From the NCBI GenBank assembly GCA_015057715.1, contig SVDS01000001.1, positions 62,001-126,000 on the forward strand: 64,000 nucleotides of DNA, in the 5' to 3' direction. The notes beneath the pieces are model-generated. The model saw nothing but the letters and a program-made list of their open reading frames with translations, was not told the origin of the DNA and ran no database searches. Shown here piece by piece: positions 52,392 to 61,570 of the stretch (positions within the stretch are counted from its first letter, which is position 1; every line of letters starts with the position of its first letter). The translations under genes were made by a program, and so were the position numbers. The DNA comes from Paenibacillaceae bacterium (lineage in GTDB: Bacteria; Bacillota; Clostridia; Lachnospirales; Lachnospiraceae).

Positions 52392-53264
52392 CTAAAACAT
52401 GCTGCCTAAAGAATCCATAATCTGTATTGCAATGATGACCAGATAGGTTAGCAGAAAACACATCAGCATCACAAAGGAATACACACGGATCTTCGGAGGG
52501 ACTTTCTGTGCCTGACCTTTTAAACGCTGAAGTTCCAGCGCCTTGAAGTCATGAGCCAGCATTTGAAAATATACAGCACTATCGTCTCCTCTTAGGACGC
52601 CAATGAGTCCTCTGACTACATCGGATAACATGGGTGAATTAAATCTTGCCTCAAATCGAGTCAGTGCTGCCTCATAGCTGGAGGAACGCATATCGGCCGT
52701 CAGTATATCCAACTCCTGAGCAAAAGCAGATCTGGCGTTCTTCTTGTATGTTTCCAACATCGCCAGTACATCACGACTGGCTTTTAAGGTCTGCTCTATG
52801 GTTGCCACGAACCGCGGCAGTTCTCCTTCAATCTGATCCCTTTTTACCTTCAGCTGTTCGTCCGCCTTTCGGATCTCTTTGAAATATGACAGTACCGCAA
52901 GGAACACCACAATAGGAGTAAGTAACGGAAGCAGGATCAGACATGGAATAATTCCAGACAGAATAGCTCCAGACTTTGTGATGGCATATACCTCATATAC
53001 TTCCGGGGTCATAGAATAACCCGCCGCTTTTAGAACATTGCTCATACGACTGTGCTTATATTCGTCCAATCGAATGTATTTCGACATCTTTACTGCACCG
53101 GACATCAACCAGGCTTCCACGGTTCCAGAAGCTCTTTTACTGCTGCTTCCTGCTCCCCGCATAGCTTTTGACGTACTCAAAGCGGGGAGCTTCAAAACAT
53201 CTGCCAAAAGAAAGAACAGTCCTGCCGCAAGTAAAAATCCAACAAAAAATAGTTGTCCCATCAT
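52392..53264 (-). CDS. tadC: TadC-like pilus assembly membrane protein
   Basis: 290 residues of the T2SSF (GspF) fold: a helix at the N-terminus (FFVGFLLAAGLFFLLADVL), a pair in the middle (LSGIIPCLILLPLLTPIVVFLAVLSYF) and a C-terminal one (VYSFVMLMCFLLTYLVIIAIQIM). The cytoplasmic block LPRFVATIEQTLKASRDVLAMLETY is the T2SSF core. With TadB it forms the inner-membrane platform for pilus assembly. AGGAGGTGATGAG precedes the tandem ATG. Confidence 0.85.
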   Translation of the reverse strand: MMGQLFFVGFLLAAGLFFLLADVLKLPALSTSKAMRGAGSSSKRASGTVEAWLMSGAVKMSKYIRLDEYKHSRMSNVLKAAGYSMTPEVYEVYAITKSGAILSGIIPCLILLPLLTPIVVFLAVLSYFKEIRKADEQLKVKRDQIEGELPRFVATIEQTLKASRDVLAMLETYKKNARSAFAQELDILTADMRSSSYEAALTRFEARFNSPMLSDVVRGLIGVLRGDDSAVYFQMLAHDFKALELQRLKGQAQKVPPKIRVYSFVMLMCFLLTYLVIIAIQIMDSLGSMF

Positions 53265-53268
53265 CTCA

Positions 53269-54198
53269 TCACCTCCTGTACTCTACGGGCTTTGTAAGCT
53301 TAATCACAAAGGCTGTTGAAATAAAGATTGCTGCTGCACATACCGTCAAAACAATCTGTCCAACTGCCGTATGCATCAAAGTATAGTACCAGTCTCTGTT
53401 TAGCAGGTACATAATTGGAATATTGCCGACAACAAGGAGTGCCATCATTATAAATTCTTTTCTTGGTTCGAACACCATATACTCCAGCTCCGCGTTAACG
53501 ATTCGCATATCGGACAGCTTGCTTACGATAGGAGTCAGAGTCGTTTTTAAGCTCCGGTCATACTGACACGCTGCGATAGCATCACACCACTCATGGAATA
53601 CTTCATTTTCAATTTGTGAGTTCATGCCATGAAGTGCCTCTACAATATCCGGATTAACCAGTTTTACCTTTGTCAAAAATCCAGCGAACACGCTTTTTAC
53701 AGGAGGATTTAAGTAAGAGACGCTTTCCTCTACCGCAGTAACGATATCTTCATTCCTAAGGTATGCTGAGGTAATAATAGATAAGGCAGTTTCTAACTCA
53801 TCGGCGATGTTTTTTTTGTAATGGCTGGCGGTCAGCCTTATATACCAGAATGGCAGAAACATCATACCAACCGCCAGAACTGGTACAAGAAATACATTAT
53901 TCATAAGTATAGCAAGGCTGACACCGGTGGCGAAGCCTAACAGTGAGGCGGCACAGACAAGAGAAAACCATCCGCTCCGTTCTGTAATCTTTAGAATTTC
54001 CTGTATCTCTGTAATCTCCCGCCGGAAAGGAGACATCTTTTTCCGCTTGGCTGCCTCGTTAATTTCGGAACGAATGCTCTTATTCTTTCTTGTCAGAAAT
54101 CCAAACAGGCCATCTGTAAATTCCATGGGAGTTAAGCCTAATAAAAAGAAAAAGCCGGCTATTAACCCGATGCAGGAGGCTAGAAGAATTGTGGTCAT
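53269..54198 (-). CDS. tadB: TadB-like pilus assembly membrane protein
   Basis: 309 residues of the T2SSF fold, with helices at the N-terminus (TTILLASCIGLIAGFFFLLGL), in the middle (SLVCAASLLGFATGVSLAILM) and at the C-terminus (LMHTAVGQIVLTVCAAAIFIST), and a cytoplasmic block LETALSIITSAYLRNEDIVTAVEESVSYL. The start overlaps the ATPase stop as ATGA, so the two are translationally coupled. The helices and the position between tadA and tadC fix the family. Confidence 0.85.
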   Translation of the reverse strand: MTTILLASCIGLIAGFFFLLGLTPMEFTDGLFGFLTRKNKSIRSEINEAAKRKKMSPFRREITEIQEILKITERSGWFSLVCAASLLGFATGVSLAILMNNVFLVPVLAVGMMFLPFWYIRLTASHYKKNIADELETALSIITSAYLRNEDIVTAVEESVSYLNPPVKSVFAGFLTKVKLVNPDIVEALHGMNSQIENEVFHEWCDAIAACQYDRSLKTTLTPIVSKLSDMRIVNAELEYMVFEPRKEFIMMALLVVGNIPIMYLLNRDWYYTLMHTAVGQIVLTVCAAAIFISTAFVIKLTKPVEYRR

Positions 54199-55595
54199 GC
54201 TATGTCACCTCCCAGCCCAAGAATTCGCTTTAAGGTATCCTGCGGCATCCCATTTTCAAGAAAGCGTTTCTGCAGACTTTGAGAGATGACTTGTATTTTC
54301 TGATGGCTTCCACTTATAATAAAGTTTCCGTCCTCTACACGGTTTTCCGTGATTTGAAACTGAAACAGACTCCGATAGTTTCTTGTTCCATCCGGTAGGA
54401 TTTCACACTCCATGATTTCCATCATACGCCTTTTTTTATTTTCAAGCTGTTTTGCGAATACCACGATGGGAAAGGCTTCTGTGACCAAATCCATGAGGGT
54501 GTTATCTGCCATATCGTATTTCCGCTTGCAAAGGGTAACCATTCGGCGCCAGGTAGCTTCACAGGAATTTGAATGAATGGTGGTCAGCACCGTATGCCCG
54601 GTCCTGGCAGACTCCTGTGCGGCATAAGCTTCCGGCCCACGCATCTCGCCCACACAGATAATTTCAGGATTAAAGCGCAGGGCCATATCAAGAAGAATAT
54701 CCTGATCAATGTTCTGTTTTTCATTTTCACTGAACCGGGTCAGAGTATGGATTACACTGTTAGTAACTTTGCCATTCTTTTTACGGATCAGTGCCAGTTC
54801 ACGGGAACCGTTTTCAATGGTAAAAATACGTTTATTGTCTGGGATTGTGGTAAGCAGCCAACCGGCCAGTGTAGTTTTACCGGAACTGGTAGCACCAGCA
54901 ACGCATACGGAAATACCATATCGCAGACATTCCGTAAGAAAATCCAGCATAGGTTCCGTGGCTGTTCCACCCCGGATAAAATCAGCTTTTTGCATACTCT
55001 GAGGATTTACGATACGAATGGAAGCGGCTACGCCTACATCCTCATCTACCACCGGGGATTTTAAAGCCGCAATTCGAATGTTTTTACTTAAATGTCCCAA
55101 GATTGCAGGGCTTGCATTATCTAAAACCATACCGGAAACATGAAGCATGCGTCGTACCACATTGACCGCGTGTGCCGGACTTTCAAACTGTTCATCTAGT
55201 TTTTTGGTCACTCCGCTGCTATACTGCACCTCAATATCATTCCAGGCATTAACATCGATTTCCTCAATTCCTGCACCAAAAACGTATTTAGTCAGGAAAG
55301 AAAACTCTGCCATCTCAGTGTAAAGGGCATCAACCAGCTGGGATTGTGTCATTTCGGCAACTGCCAGGCGGTAATCCTGAATATATTTGCTGATATAGCG
55401 CTTCACCTGGGACTTGACTTCTTCGCTATCTCCGTCGGTGATTAACGTTGCATACTTGCTGGAAATATAGGACTGCACCTCTTTGAGCACCTGACGAAAC
55501 TCTCTGATCGACCCTTCCGCAGAAAAAAACAGTTCCTGATTACCGTCTGTGCTTTGATTCAACAGGATGTCCGTTTGTACGGGTTCTTTTCTCAT
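54195..55595 (-). CDS. tadA: TadA/CpaF-type pilus assembly ATPase
   Basis: 466 residues of the type II/IV secretion ATPase family: Walker A GATSSGKTT at 234-242 inside ISVCVAGATSSGKTTLAGWLL, the Asp box (FTIENGSRELAL), Walker B with CVGEMRGPEA, and HTVLTTIHSNSC, the His box. The IDVNAWNDIEV segment near residue 113 is the typical CpaF N-terminal block. It powers pilus extension (and perhaps retraction) from the cytoplasm. Its start overlaps the TadZ-like gene stop as ATGA. Confidence 0.93.
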   Translation of the reverse strand: MRKEPVQTDILLNQSTDGNQELFFSAEGSIREFRQVLKEVQSYISSKYATLITDGDSEEVKSQVKRYISKYIQDYRLAVAEMTQSQLVDALYTEMAEFSFLTKYVFGAGIEEIDVNAWNDIEVQYSSGVTKKLDEQFESPAHAVNVVRRMLHVSGMVLDNASPAILGHLSKNIRIAALKSPVVDEDVGVAASIRIVNPQSMQKADFIRGGTATEPMLDFLTECLRYGISVCVAGATSSGKTTLAGWLLTTIPDNKRIFTIENGSRELALIRKKNGKVTNSVIHTLTRFSENEKQNIDQDILLDMALRFNPEIICVGEMRGPEAYAAQESARTGHTVLTTIHSNSCEATWRRMVTLCKRKYDMADNTLMDLVTEAFPIVVFAKQLENKKRRMMEIMECEILPDGTRNYRSLFQFQITENRVEDGNFIISGSHQKIQVISQSLQKRFLENGMPQDTLKRILGLGGDIA

Positions 55596-56404
55596 ACACC
55601 GAACACCTCCTTTGCGATTTCTGCTATCTCCTTCCGAAAGCCCCGGCTGTCCTTAAGCGAAAGATCTCCAAGGAGGTTCCCATCTAATCCCAGCTTCTCA
55701 AGTTCATTAGAATGCGGAAGTTTAAAAGTTACATTGCCAAGCACCTGCTCAATATGCTCGCTTGCCTGATTTGGTTTTACATCAGATGCAACCTTATACT
55801 GTTTATCCGCATCCCATTTCTGATCCTTTAGGAGAGGGAGCTGGCTGGACAGATAACTGATGGATTTCAAATCGCAATTTACCAGCCGAAGAACCGAATC
55901 AGCCTCCAGAAGGGATACAGCAGAAAGAACATCATAGGCAATGTAACTGCTACAATCGATGATAATATAAGGAGCAATATCCCGAAGATGGTCAATTAAT
56001 TCCGTCGCCAACTCCGTGGTATAGGGTGGGTAAGTATACATATTTTCTCCCTTCTTCATTCCTATGATGGTCAAATACTCCATTTTTTTGAGGGTAATAC
56101 AATTTTGACGGATAAGCTCATCTGTAATATGAGTTGCTGCCAAAATACTTCCGAGAGAACGTTCACATTCCAGCTGTGTCGGCGGACATATGCATGGCAG
56201 CATCGGTGCTGTCATGTCACATAAAAGCAACAACGCATTGCATTTATGAGCAGCCAGATATTTGGCAAGCCGTACACTGACTGTGGTCTTTCCACTACCG
56301 GGGCTGCCCCACACCGCTAACACCTGAACATCTGGATTTAAGTTCTCCTGAGCTGGCTTCAGCTGATTTCTGAAAAAAAGACTTCCTTTCATAAAATTAA
56401 TCAT
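55592..56404 (-). CDS. TadZ/CpaE-like ParA-type ATPase
   Basis: 270 residues. The Walker A-like P-loop is GSPGSGKT at 33-40 in LAVWGSPGSGKTTVSVRLAKYLAA. The following LLLLCDMTAPMLPCICP and AYIIIDCSSYIAYDV-type strand order match the CpaE/TadZ ParA-like fold, which positions the pilus machine at a cell pole. The usual CpaE receiver-like N-terminal domain is absent. The start overlaps the CpaB stop as ATGA. Confidence 0.8.
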   Translation of the reverse strand: MINFMKGSLFFRNQLKPAQENLNPDVQVLAVWGSPGSGKTTVSVRLAKYLAAHKCNALLLLCDMTAPMLPCICPPTQLECERSLGSILAATHITDELIRQNCITLKKMEYLTIIGMKKGENMYTYPPYTTELATELIDHLRDIAPYIIIDCSSYIAYDVLSAVSLLEADSVLRLVNCDLKSISYLSSQLPLLKDQKWDADKQYKVASDVKPNQASEHIEQVLGNVTFKLPHSNELEKLGLDGNLLGDLSLKDSRGFRKEIAEIAKEVFGV

Positions 56405-57282
56405 TCATTCCCCCCACTTTCCGGTTCTACAGCAGAATTGGCATATGTGTCCGTTTCAGAGCTGTCATTTGATGATGTATTATCAGAAGAACGATCTTCC
56501 GGCACTGTGCTGTCTGCCTGAGAGGTACTGTTCTGGCTTAGGGAAGGATACAAAGCCTCCAATAGTTTACTTTGAATATCTAAAAACTTATCTGCATTTT
56601 CTTTACTACCCCGATAGACAAGAGAAAGATGGATATTGCCCTCCGATTCCAACTCTGCCAGGATTTTCGCCTGGTCCGGCGAAGCCAGCAGGGTCACAGA
56701 AGCAGGTAACTTCTTTTCTTTTTCTGCCGATTGATTGGATTCGGTGTTATTCTGATCTGTATCATAACCGGAGCTTGCAGTTACCCCAATGACCTTGATA
56801 TAAGTCAGTTCTGGTGGAATCACGGTCGCCCCCTGTTTTTTATAATCCGGTGCTATGACACTGACAATATCGCCGGATGCCAGTTTGCCGGATAGCCCTT
56901 GTGCAAAGTTTTTGATACTGACTGATATAGCCTGTTTGTTTCCATCGAGGTCATATAAGTAATCATTTTCCTCTGCTGGAGCAGTCGCCAGTTTTGAAGT
57001 GAGAATATAATCACCGGGTGACAAGGCCGTTACGGCGTATTTACCAATGGCAGAATCCATTTGCCGAACCACCTGCTCCGGTAGGTTGTAGCTACCTACT
57101 TCTACCGACTGAACCATATCTTTAGTAATCTCCTCTCCGCTTCCAATCTCTTTTACCACCCGGACAATGGTTGTTTTTTGCGATATACTCTGGTTATAGA
57201 GGGGGGTGATTCCAAAACAGATAAGTAATGCCAACATAATACAAATAACACCAAGTACTGTGCGGTTCTTTAAAAAACGCAT
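56401..57282 (-). CDS. CpaB/RcpC-like pilus assembly protein (SAF domain)
   Basis: 293 residues from ATG 57282 (MRFLKNRTVLGVICIMLALLICFG), with AGGAGG seven bases upstream; the much longer frame to 57615 is the antisense shadow of the peptidase gene. An N-terminal helix is followed by the SAF domain (VVKEIGSGEEITKDMVQSVEVGSYNLP, then YAVTALSPGDYILTSKL) and an RcpC-like region (GDIVSVIAPDY). The C-terminal 60 residues are Ser/Asp/Glu-rich. CpaB helps assemble Tad pili at the wall. Confidence 0.85.
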   Translation of the reverse strand: MRFLKNRTVLGVICIMLALLICFGITPLYNQSISQKTTIVRVVKEIGSGEEITKDMVQSVEVGSYNLPEQVVRQMDSAIGKYAVTALSPGDYILTSKLATAPAEENDYLYDLDGNKQAISVSIKNFAQGLSGKLASGDIVSVIAPDYKKQGATVIPPELTYIKVIGVTASSGYDTDQNNTESNQSAEKEKKLPASVTLLASPDQAKILAELESEGNIHLSLVYRGSKENADKFLDIQSKLLEALYPSLSQNSTSQADSTVPEDRSSDNTSSNDSSETDTYANSAVEPESGGNE

Positions 57283-57293
57283 GAATGTTCCTC

Positions 57294-57719
57294 CTAACAT
57301 AAAAAATGAGCTGCAAGGCAGCCAATTGAAAGAAAAGGTGCAAGGGGATATGATTTTTTTATATTCTTCCTTTGCCGTTTTAAAATTAGAGTATGGATCA
57401 TATGGAATGTCAGCATCAGAATCAGTCCTAAAATCATACCGGTCATACTCTTTTGAAAGCCCAATACCAGACCCACTGCGGCCGAAAATTTGATATCGCC
57501 GCCGAATAACCCCCCCAGGAAAAGCGCAAGAAACAGAAACACTGCAGCGGTTAACAGTCCAAACAATTTTTCCGGTGTAAAGTCCAAAAGCCCGGTCAGA
57601 GCAATCCCAAGACAAATCACGTCAGGAATGATCTGTTTTTTTGCATCCCATATAGCAGCTGCAACCAGTAAAGTAATAAAAAAGCCGCCCTGCAGCAGAT
57701 GCGGCCAATCACTTACCAT
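57294..57719 (-). CDS. Prepilin peptidase, A24 family (TadV/CpaA-like)
   Basis: 141 residues, the short CpaA form without the methylase domain. The two catalytic Asp residues are both present: Asp25 in AAIWDAKKQIIPD and Asp75 in LFGGDIKFSAAVGL (the GxGD-like motif). The protein has about four membrane helices (GFFITLLVAAAIW; LLTAAVFLFLALFLGGLF; MTGMILGLILMLTFHMIHTL). It should process the pilin and the TadE-like proteins at their GE-type sites. The start lies inside the end of the pilin gene (11-bp overlap). Confidence 0.88.
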   Translation of the reverse strand: MVSDWPHLLQGGFFITLLVAAAIWDAKKQIIPDVICLGIALTGLLDFTPEKLFGLLTAAVFLFLALFLGGLFGGDIKFSAAVGLVLGFQKSMTGMILGLILMLTFHMIHTLILKRQRKNIKKSYPLAPFLSIGCLAAHFLC

Positions 57720-57999
57720 AGTTGAACATATCTACAATGCGCTCTTTCAAAGTTGGAAGCACCGTCTCTCCAAACAGGGCATAGAGTCCCGACAACACCA
57801 ACGCACCAATTACTACAGAAATTAAAATCTTAATAGCAGTATCCACAAAACCTTCCCCACGCTGGGAGCCAAGAAGCTTCCATGCGTTTGAAACGGTCAG
57901 AGTGGCTTTTGCTTTGCCAAAAAGGGATAACAGCTTGCTTTCAATAGTTGCAGAAATACCTGACATTTTGTATCTTACCTTATTTAATAGATTTCTCAT
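57709..57999 (-). CDS. Tad/Flp-type major pilin candidate (DUF6133-like)
   Basis: 96 residues. The stretch LLGSQRGEGFVDTAIKILISVVIGALVLSGLYALFG has the prepilin pattern of a polar leader, a Gly before a Glu-containing motif, and a 20-residue hydrophobic helix. It is followed by a short tail, as in Flp pilins. The leader is longer than in typical Flp pilins. It has TGGAGGG seven bases before the ATG and lies directly upstream of the prepilin peptidase gene, as expected. Confidence 0.8.
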   Translation of the reverse strand: MRNLLNKVRYKMSGISATIESKLLSLFGKAKATLTVSNAWKLLGSQRGEGFVDTAIKILISVVIGALVLSGLYALFGETVLPTLKERIVDMFNYGK

Positions 58000-58052
58000 G
58001 ACAATTTCCCTCCAAAATAATTATTTAATATCAGATGATAAAATGTTGAACC

Positions 58053-58418
58053 TCAAAGCCCTGCCATTTGTATGCCAGTATTCTGTTCTGGCATTTGATC
58101 CGAAGTAGGCATCTCAGCTTTCCGCTGATTTTGTTCATGATTTTGTGTTAGAACAAGATCATAAGCTTGGAAAACTGCCTGATTTAGTTGTTCCCGAAAT
58201 TCTTTCGTAACCGGAAAGCAGATATCCTTGTATTCGCCGCTCCCTGCCTTATAACTTGGCATTGCAATGAACAGCCCCTTAGTACTGTCAACAATTTTTA
58301 TATTGCGAATGGCAAAACAGTCATTCAGATTAACAGATGCATATGCGCGAACATTACCGTCCGGGTGAATAGTGCCGATCTTCACGTCTATTTTCATAGG
58401 TGTTGTCTGTGAATCCAT
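58053..58418 (-). CDS. spoVG: SpoVG-family protein
   Basis: 121 residues with the SpoVG core: KIGTIHPDGNVRAYASVNLNDCFAIRNIKIVDSTKGLFIAMPSYKAGSGEYKDICFPVTKEFREQL, nearly the whole of the usual 84-97-residue SpoVG. The Gln-rich C-terminal extension (QNHEQNQRKAEMPTSDQMPEQ) is extra. SpoVG binds nucleic acid and affects septation and gene expression in Firmicutes; here it may regulate the pilus operon, in which it is the third gene. AGGAGG precedes the ATG. Confidence 0.88.
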   Translation of the reverse strand: MDSQTTPMKIDVKIGTIHPDGNVRAYASVNLNDCFAIRNIKIVDSTKGLFIAMPSYKAGSGEYKDICFPVTKEFREQLNQAVFQAYDLVLTQNHEQNQRKAEMPTSDQMPEQNTGIQMAGL

Positions 58419-58476
58419 TTGATTTCCTCCTAGTTCTAGAATAATAAATGCAGCCTTTCAACTGCAATGCTTGTAA

Positions 58477-59037
58477 TTATAAATTCATTTGCGGTTCCTG
58501 ACCTTGCTCCTGTTGCAGCTCCTGAAAAGAAATTTCTTTGAAACCACAGGTATCACAGTAGTAAAATGCACAGCCATTTTCATCGTACAACTCCAGCACA
58601 TCGGATATAGAAAGGCTATGTCCCTGGTAGCCGTGTGGGTGGTCGATATTAAATTTCGTATAGAGTGCTTCCAAATCATTAGTCTCCACCTCGCCGTCAT
58701 ACACTACCTGATAGCTGGCAGAGTCCGGCTCCCCGAAGCGGCTTGTGAGCGTATCATAGCTAATGAATTTCATCATAATATCTACTTCGGGTGCAAGCTG
58801 CCACACGCGGCAGCGTTTGAGCAATACTTCGTTGCCCTCCGGATCAATGGTTCCTGCCGCCAGTCTCTCGAAGGTACCGGGCTTCCAGTCCACCTCCAGT
58901 CCGTTCTTTTCTGCGAGATAGGACTCCAGCTCATCGTTCTGAAACATGGGATCTACCACAGCTTTTTCCCCTGAGAGGTAGCCCGCTGTGTTACCGTAAT
59001 AAAGAACTTTATTGCCTCTTATTTGGATATTACTCAT
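58477..59037 (-). CDS. YodL-domain protein
   Basis: 186 residues from ATG 59037 (MSNIQIRGNKVLYYGNTAGYLSG), with GGGAGGG six bases upstream. The YodL-like part is FISYDTLTSRFGEPDSASYQVVYDGEVETNDLEALYTKFNIDHPHGYQGHSLSISDVLELYD, with GYQGHSLSISDVLEL the hallmark, followed by a CxxC in YYCDTCGFKEI. YodL domains are common on conjugative elements and have no clear role. It is the second gene of the leftward pilus operon, right after the intron-split surface gene. Confidence 0.8.
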   Translation of the reverse strand: MSNIQIRGNKVLYYGNTAGYLSGEKAVVDPMFQNDELESYLAEKNGLEVDWKPGTFERLAAGTIDPEGNEVLLKRCRVWQLAPEVDIMMKFISYDTLTSRFGEPDSASYQVVYDGEVETNDLEALYTKFNIDHPHGYQGHSLSISDVLELYDENGCAFYYCDTCGFKEISFQELQQEQGQEPQMNL

Positions 59038-59063
59038 GAGAATCCCTCCCATCAAGTGCATTC

Positions 59064-59108
59064 TTACTGAAAGTAAAACTCAACACTGTAGGTAATATTG
59101 CTCTTGTT
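59064..59108 (-). CDS. Second exon of the Ig-repeat surface protein gene
   Basis: After intron removal the frame continues for 14 codons (reading NKSNITYSVEFYFQ) to a TAA at 59064-59066. It follows CGT of exon 1 in frame. A beta-strand-like end is expected for the last Ig-like unit. The YodL gene ribosome site begins about 15 bp beyond. Confidence 0.7.
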   Translation of the reverse strand, partial: NKSNITYSVEFYFQ

Positions 59109-61570
59109 GTAGGGTAGGCAGCCAACGCCACACCATATTTCTATGGCAGGTTTTTGTCTGCCCCCCTCCGAACCGTACGTACACCTTTCAATGTATACGG
59201 CTCTCCAATTGTTTCTAAATCATTTTCCACCATGGATATCCCAGTGACAGTCTTTGCATACAATTAAGGTCTTTCTGTTCATTTTTGACATTGTTAAAAC
59301 CCAATTCGGTATATGCCTGCCACGTTTTTTATACTTGTCTTTGATATCCTTAAGTTTTCTTACATGATGAACTTCAATATTTTCAGTACTTCCGCACAAT
59401 TCACATTTGTTTGCATTTAACCTTGTAATTAGCTGTGAGCCAAAACCAATATCATATCCAAAGCTGTCATAAACATTAGCCTCTGGAAAGTCTTTTTTCA
59501 CAATCCGGTCATTAAAGTACGTCATTGTTTTCTCGCCTTTTTTCGTATGGTATTTTACTCCAACAATCTGGCGTGTTCCTGTGCCATCTTTAACCGGCAC
59601 ATCAATTCCATATTTTTTAATGACCTTTTTTACAGATATATTTTCTTTTCTTGCAATGGTGTGCACCATACTGAAATAGTGATAATACTTAAATTTGTAC
59701 AGCCTTCGACTTACATTGGTTGCCAGACAATAATAATTGTATAGCCCTCTGATTTCTGCATTGTACTCGTTAATGATATCAAGTACAGGCAATTTTAGTC
59801 TTGGCTTAAAAACGAACGATTCGCCATATTGAGTGAATTCTCTGACTTTTTGACTGATTACTTTATGTGGCACTAATAATTGAATCTGACCATTTACAGT
59901 ACGTTTTCTGTTCCCCTGTTTATCCTTACCCATTTTGGTGTCGCAGTGCGCTTTCGTAAATTCATAGCCTAGAAAGTTTGCTTTTTCATTTCCGAGATTC
60001 GTAATTAACGTTTTCTCTTGATTTAATTCAAGACTTAATTTTTCTTTCAGAAACGTAGCTACATCTTCCTTAATAGATTCTGCCATTTCTTTACTTCCAA
60101 TTACCTCAATTACAAAGTCATCAGCGTAACGCACATACTTTACCCTCGTAAAATTACTGTCCATGGGGTCTAATGACGATATGCTCTGTATCACCTTTGT
60201 CAATCTCTTGATTTCTTCAAGATTCCCTTTTTTTATTGCCGTATATCTTTTACCGCGCAGTCTTTGATATTCAGGATTGCTTCTTCTTTTCTTTCCCTTG
60301 GTGTTTTTATTGATGATTTCGTCCATGTATTTATCAAATTCGTTTAGATAGATATTTGATAAAATGGGACTAATAATTCCACCCTGGGGACAGCCTGATA
60401 AAGACCTGTGCATTTGCTTAAATTCAAGGTATCCTGCTTTTAAAAATCGTCTGATTAACTCAATAAATCGACCATCTTCTATCTTCTGAGATAAAATATT
60501 CAGTAAGATAGTGTGGTCAATGTTATCAAAGCACCCTGTAATGTCTCCCTCTATGACCCAGTTTGCACCTCTCATTGTGTTTTTTATTTGACACAAGGCG
60601 GTATGACAGCTTCTGTCCGGTCTGAACCCGTGTGAATTGTCATTAAAAATCGGTTCATAGATTGATTCCAGGAGTTGCCTAATGACTTCCTGCAACAGTT
60701 TGTCCTCAAAGCATGGTATACCAAGCGGCCTTGTCTTACCATTCTTTTTCGGAATATAGGTTCTTCTAACGGGTTTGGGATAATACTGTTCAGTTTTTAG
60801 CTTTTCAATCAGAGTATCGATCATTTCATATTTAAAACCGTCAATAGTCCGGTTATCAACACCCTCTGTCATATTTCCTTCTTTGGATTGAATTCTGGCA
60901 TAGGCATTGACATAAAATTCCCGGTTGTACAAATTCCTATATATTCTTTGGAATACATAGTGTTCATCATTCTGCGATTTCTGATTTAGCATTGATAAAA
61001 TCGTGTTAGCGTTCTGCATTTCGCATACCTCCATTCTTTATCAATAAAACAATCTGCTTTCCTTCGCCATGTACAAGGCTTTCCCTTGCTCAGACTACTA
61101 TGAAAGCTCCGTTGCCATATTAGATATTCAATGTCATCTCTCTTGGTTTTATCCTTGAGATTTATCACCATAAAGGCATTACATATAGCCGTTTTGACGG
61201 CATTCTAACTTAGGCAATCTCCGTTTAAACTCCATAATGCTTTTTGGCGCAACTTAGGCTTCCTTTTCGTTTCTTTTGCGTACTTATCGTACACCGAGAT
61301 AAACCAAAGAGTATGAAGACAATGTACAGATATCTTCATAGATTTATCCTCAAACACATAAGTCAGAGTGTGTTTGCCCAACATGTTAAAGCGAAGAAAC
61401 TGGGATTGAAGCAGTATAGCTTTAGCCATATTGCGCTGTGGTCTTGCATATCTTGCTTCTTTCTGACTTCAAAACAAATATGCTTTTCCGACGTGCTTTG
61501 TTCCCATTGACCTTTCGGCTACTGGTAAGTCGGCTGACCAATTAGATTTCTCTTTAATCTAATGCTCACA
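59109..61570 (-). mobile_element. Group II intron, 2462 nt, inside the Ig-repeat surface gene
   Basis: On the minus strand the element begins GTGTGAGC at 61570 and ends CCCTAC at 59109. Domain V is seen at 59170-59203: GAGCCGTATAC, a GAAA-type tip and GTACGTACGGTTC, close to the consensus. Domain VI and the 3' end follow. It carries the LtrA-type reverse transcriptase in its domain IV. Exact excision joins the exon codon CGT to AAC and extends the host frame by 14 residues (59064-59108). The 5' end could also be GTGTG two bases up; the chosen ends give the better 3' AC. Confidence 0.85.
59220..61019 (-). CDS. ltrA: Group II intron reverse transcriptase/maturase (LtrA-like) with HNH domain
   Basis: About 599 residues from ATG 61019 (MQNANTILSMLNQKSQND), with TGGAGG nine bases upstream. 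The RT domain has RPLGIPCFEDKLLQEVIRQLLESIYEPIF, then IEGDITGCFDNIDH and the active site YADD near residue 297. The maturase X domain follows (EYNAEIRGLYNYYCLATN). The C-terminus is an HNH nuclease: CELCGSTENIEVHHVRKLKD with CX2C and HH, then CKDCHWDIHGGK. All catalytic residues are present, so the intron may be active for splicing and mobility. Confidence 0.94.
   Translation of the reverse strand: MQNANTILSMLNQKSQNDEHYVFQRIYRNLYNREFYVNAYARIQSKEGNMTEGVDNRTIDGFKYEMIDTLIEKLKTEQYYPKPVRRTYIPKKNGKTRPLGIPCFEDKLLQEVIRQLLESIYEPIFNDNSHGFRPDRSCHTALCQIKNTMRGANWVIEGDITGCFDNIDHTILLNILSQKIEDGRFIELIRRFLKAGYLEFKQMHRSLSGCPQGGIISPILSNIYLNEFDKYMDEIINKNTKGKKRRSNPEYQRLRGKRYTAIKKGNLEEIKRLTKVIQSISSLDPMDSNFTRVKYVRYADDFVIEVIGSKEMAESIKEDVATFLKEKLSLELNQEKTLITNLGNEKANFLGYEFTKAHCDTKMGKDKQGNRKRTVNGQIQLLVPHKVISQKVREFTQYGESFVFKPRLKLPVLDIINEYNAEIRGLYNYYCLATNVSRRLYKFKYYHYFSMVHTIARKENISVKKVIKKYGIDVPVKDGTGTRQIVGVKYHTKKGEKTMTYFNDRIVKKDFPEANVYDSFGYDIGFGSQLITRLNANKCELCGSTENIEVHHVRKLKDIKDKYKKRGRHIPNWVLTMSKMNRKTLIVCKDCHWDIHGGK

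Noticed and set aside
54573..55064. 163-codon rightward frame
   Set aside because: Antisense shadow of the TadA ATPase gene; low-complexity, no start signal.
57283..57615. Extension of the CpaB frame far upstream
   Set aside because: It runs through the prepilin peptidase gene in the wrong frame; the ATG at 57282 has a perfect ribosome site and a proper membrane anchor.
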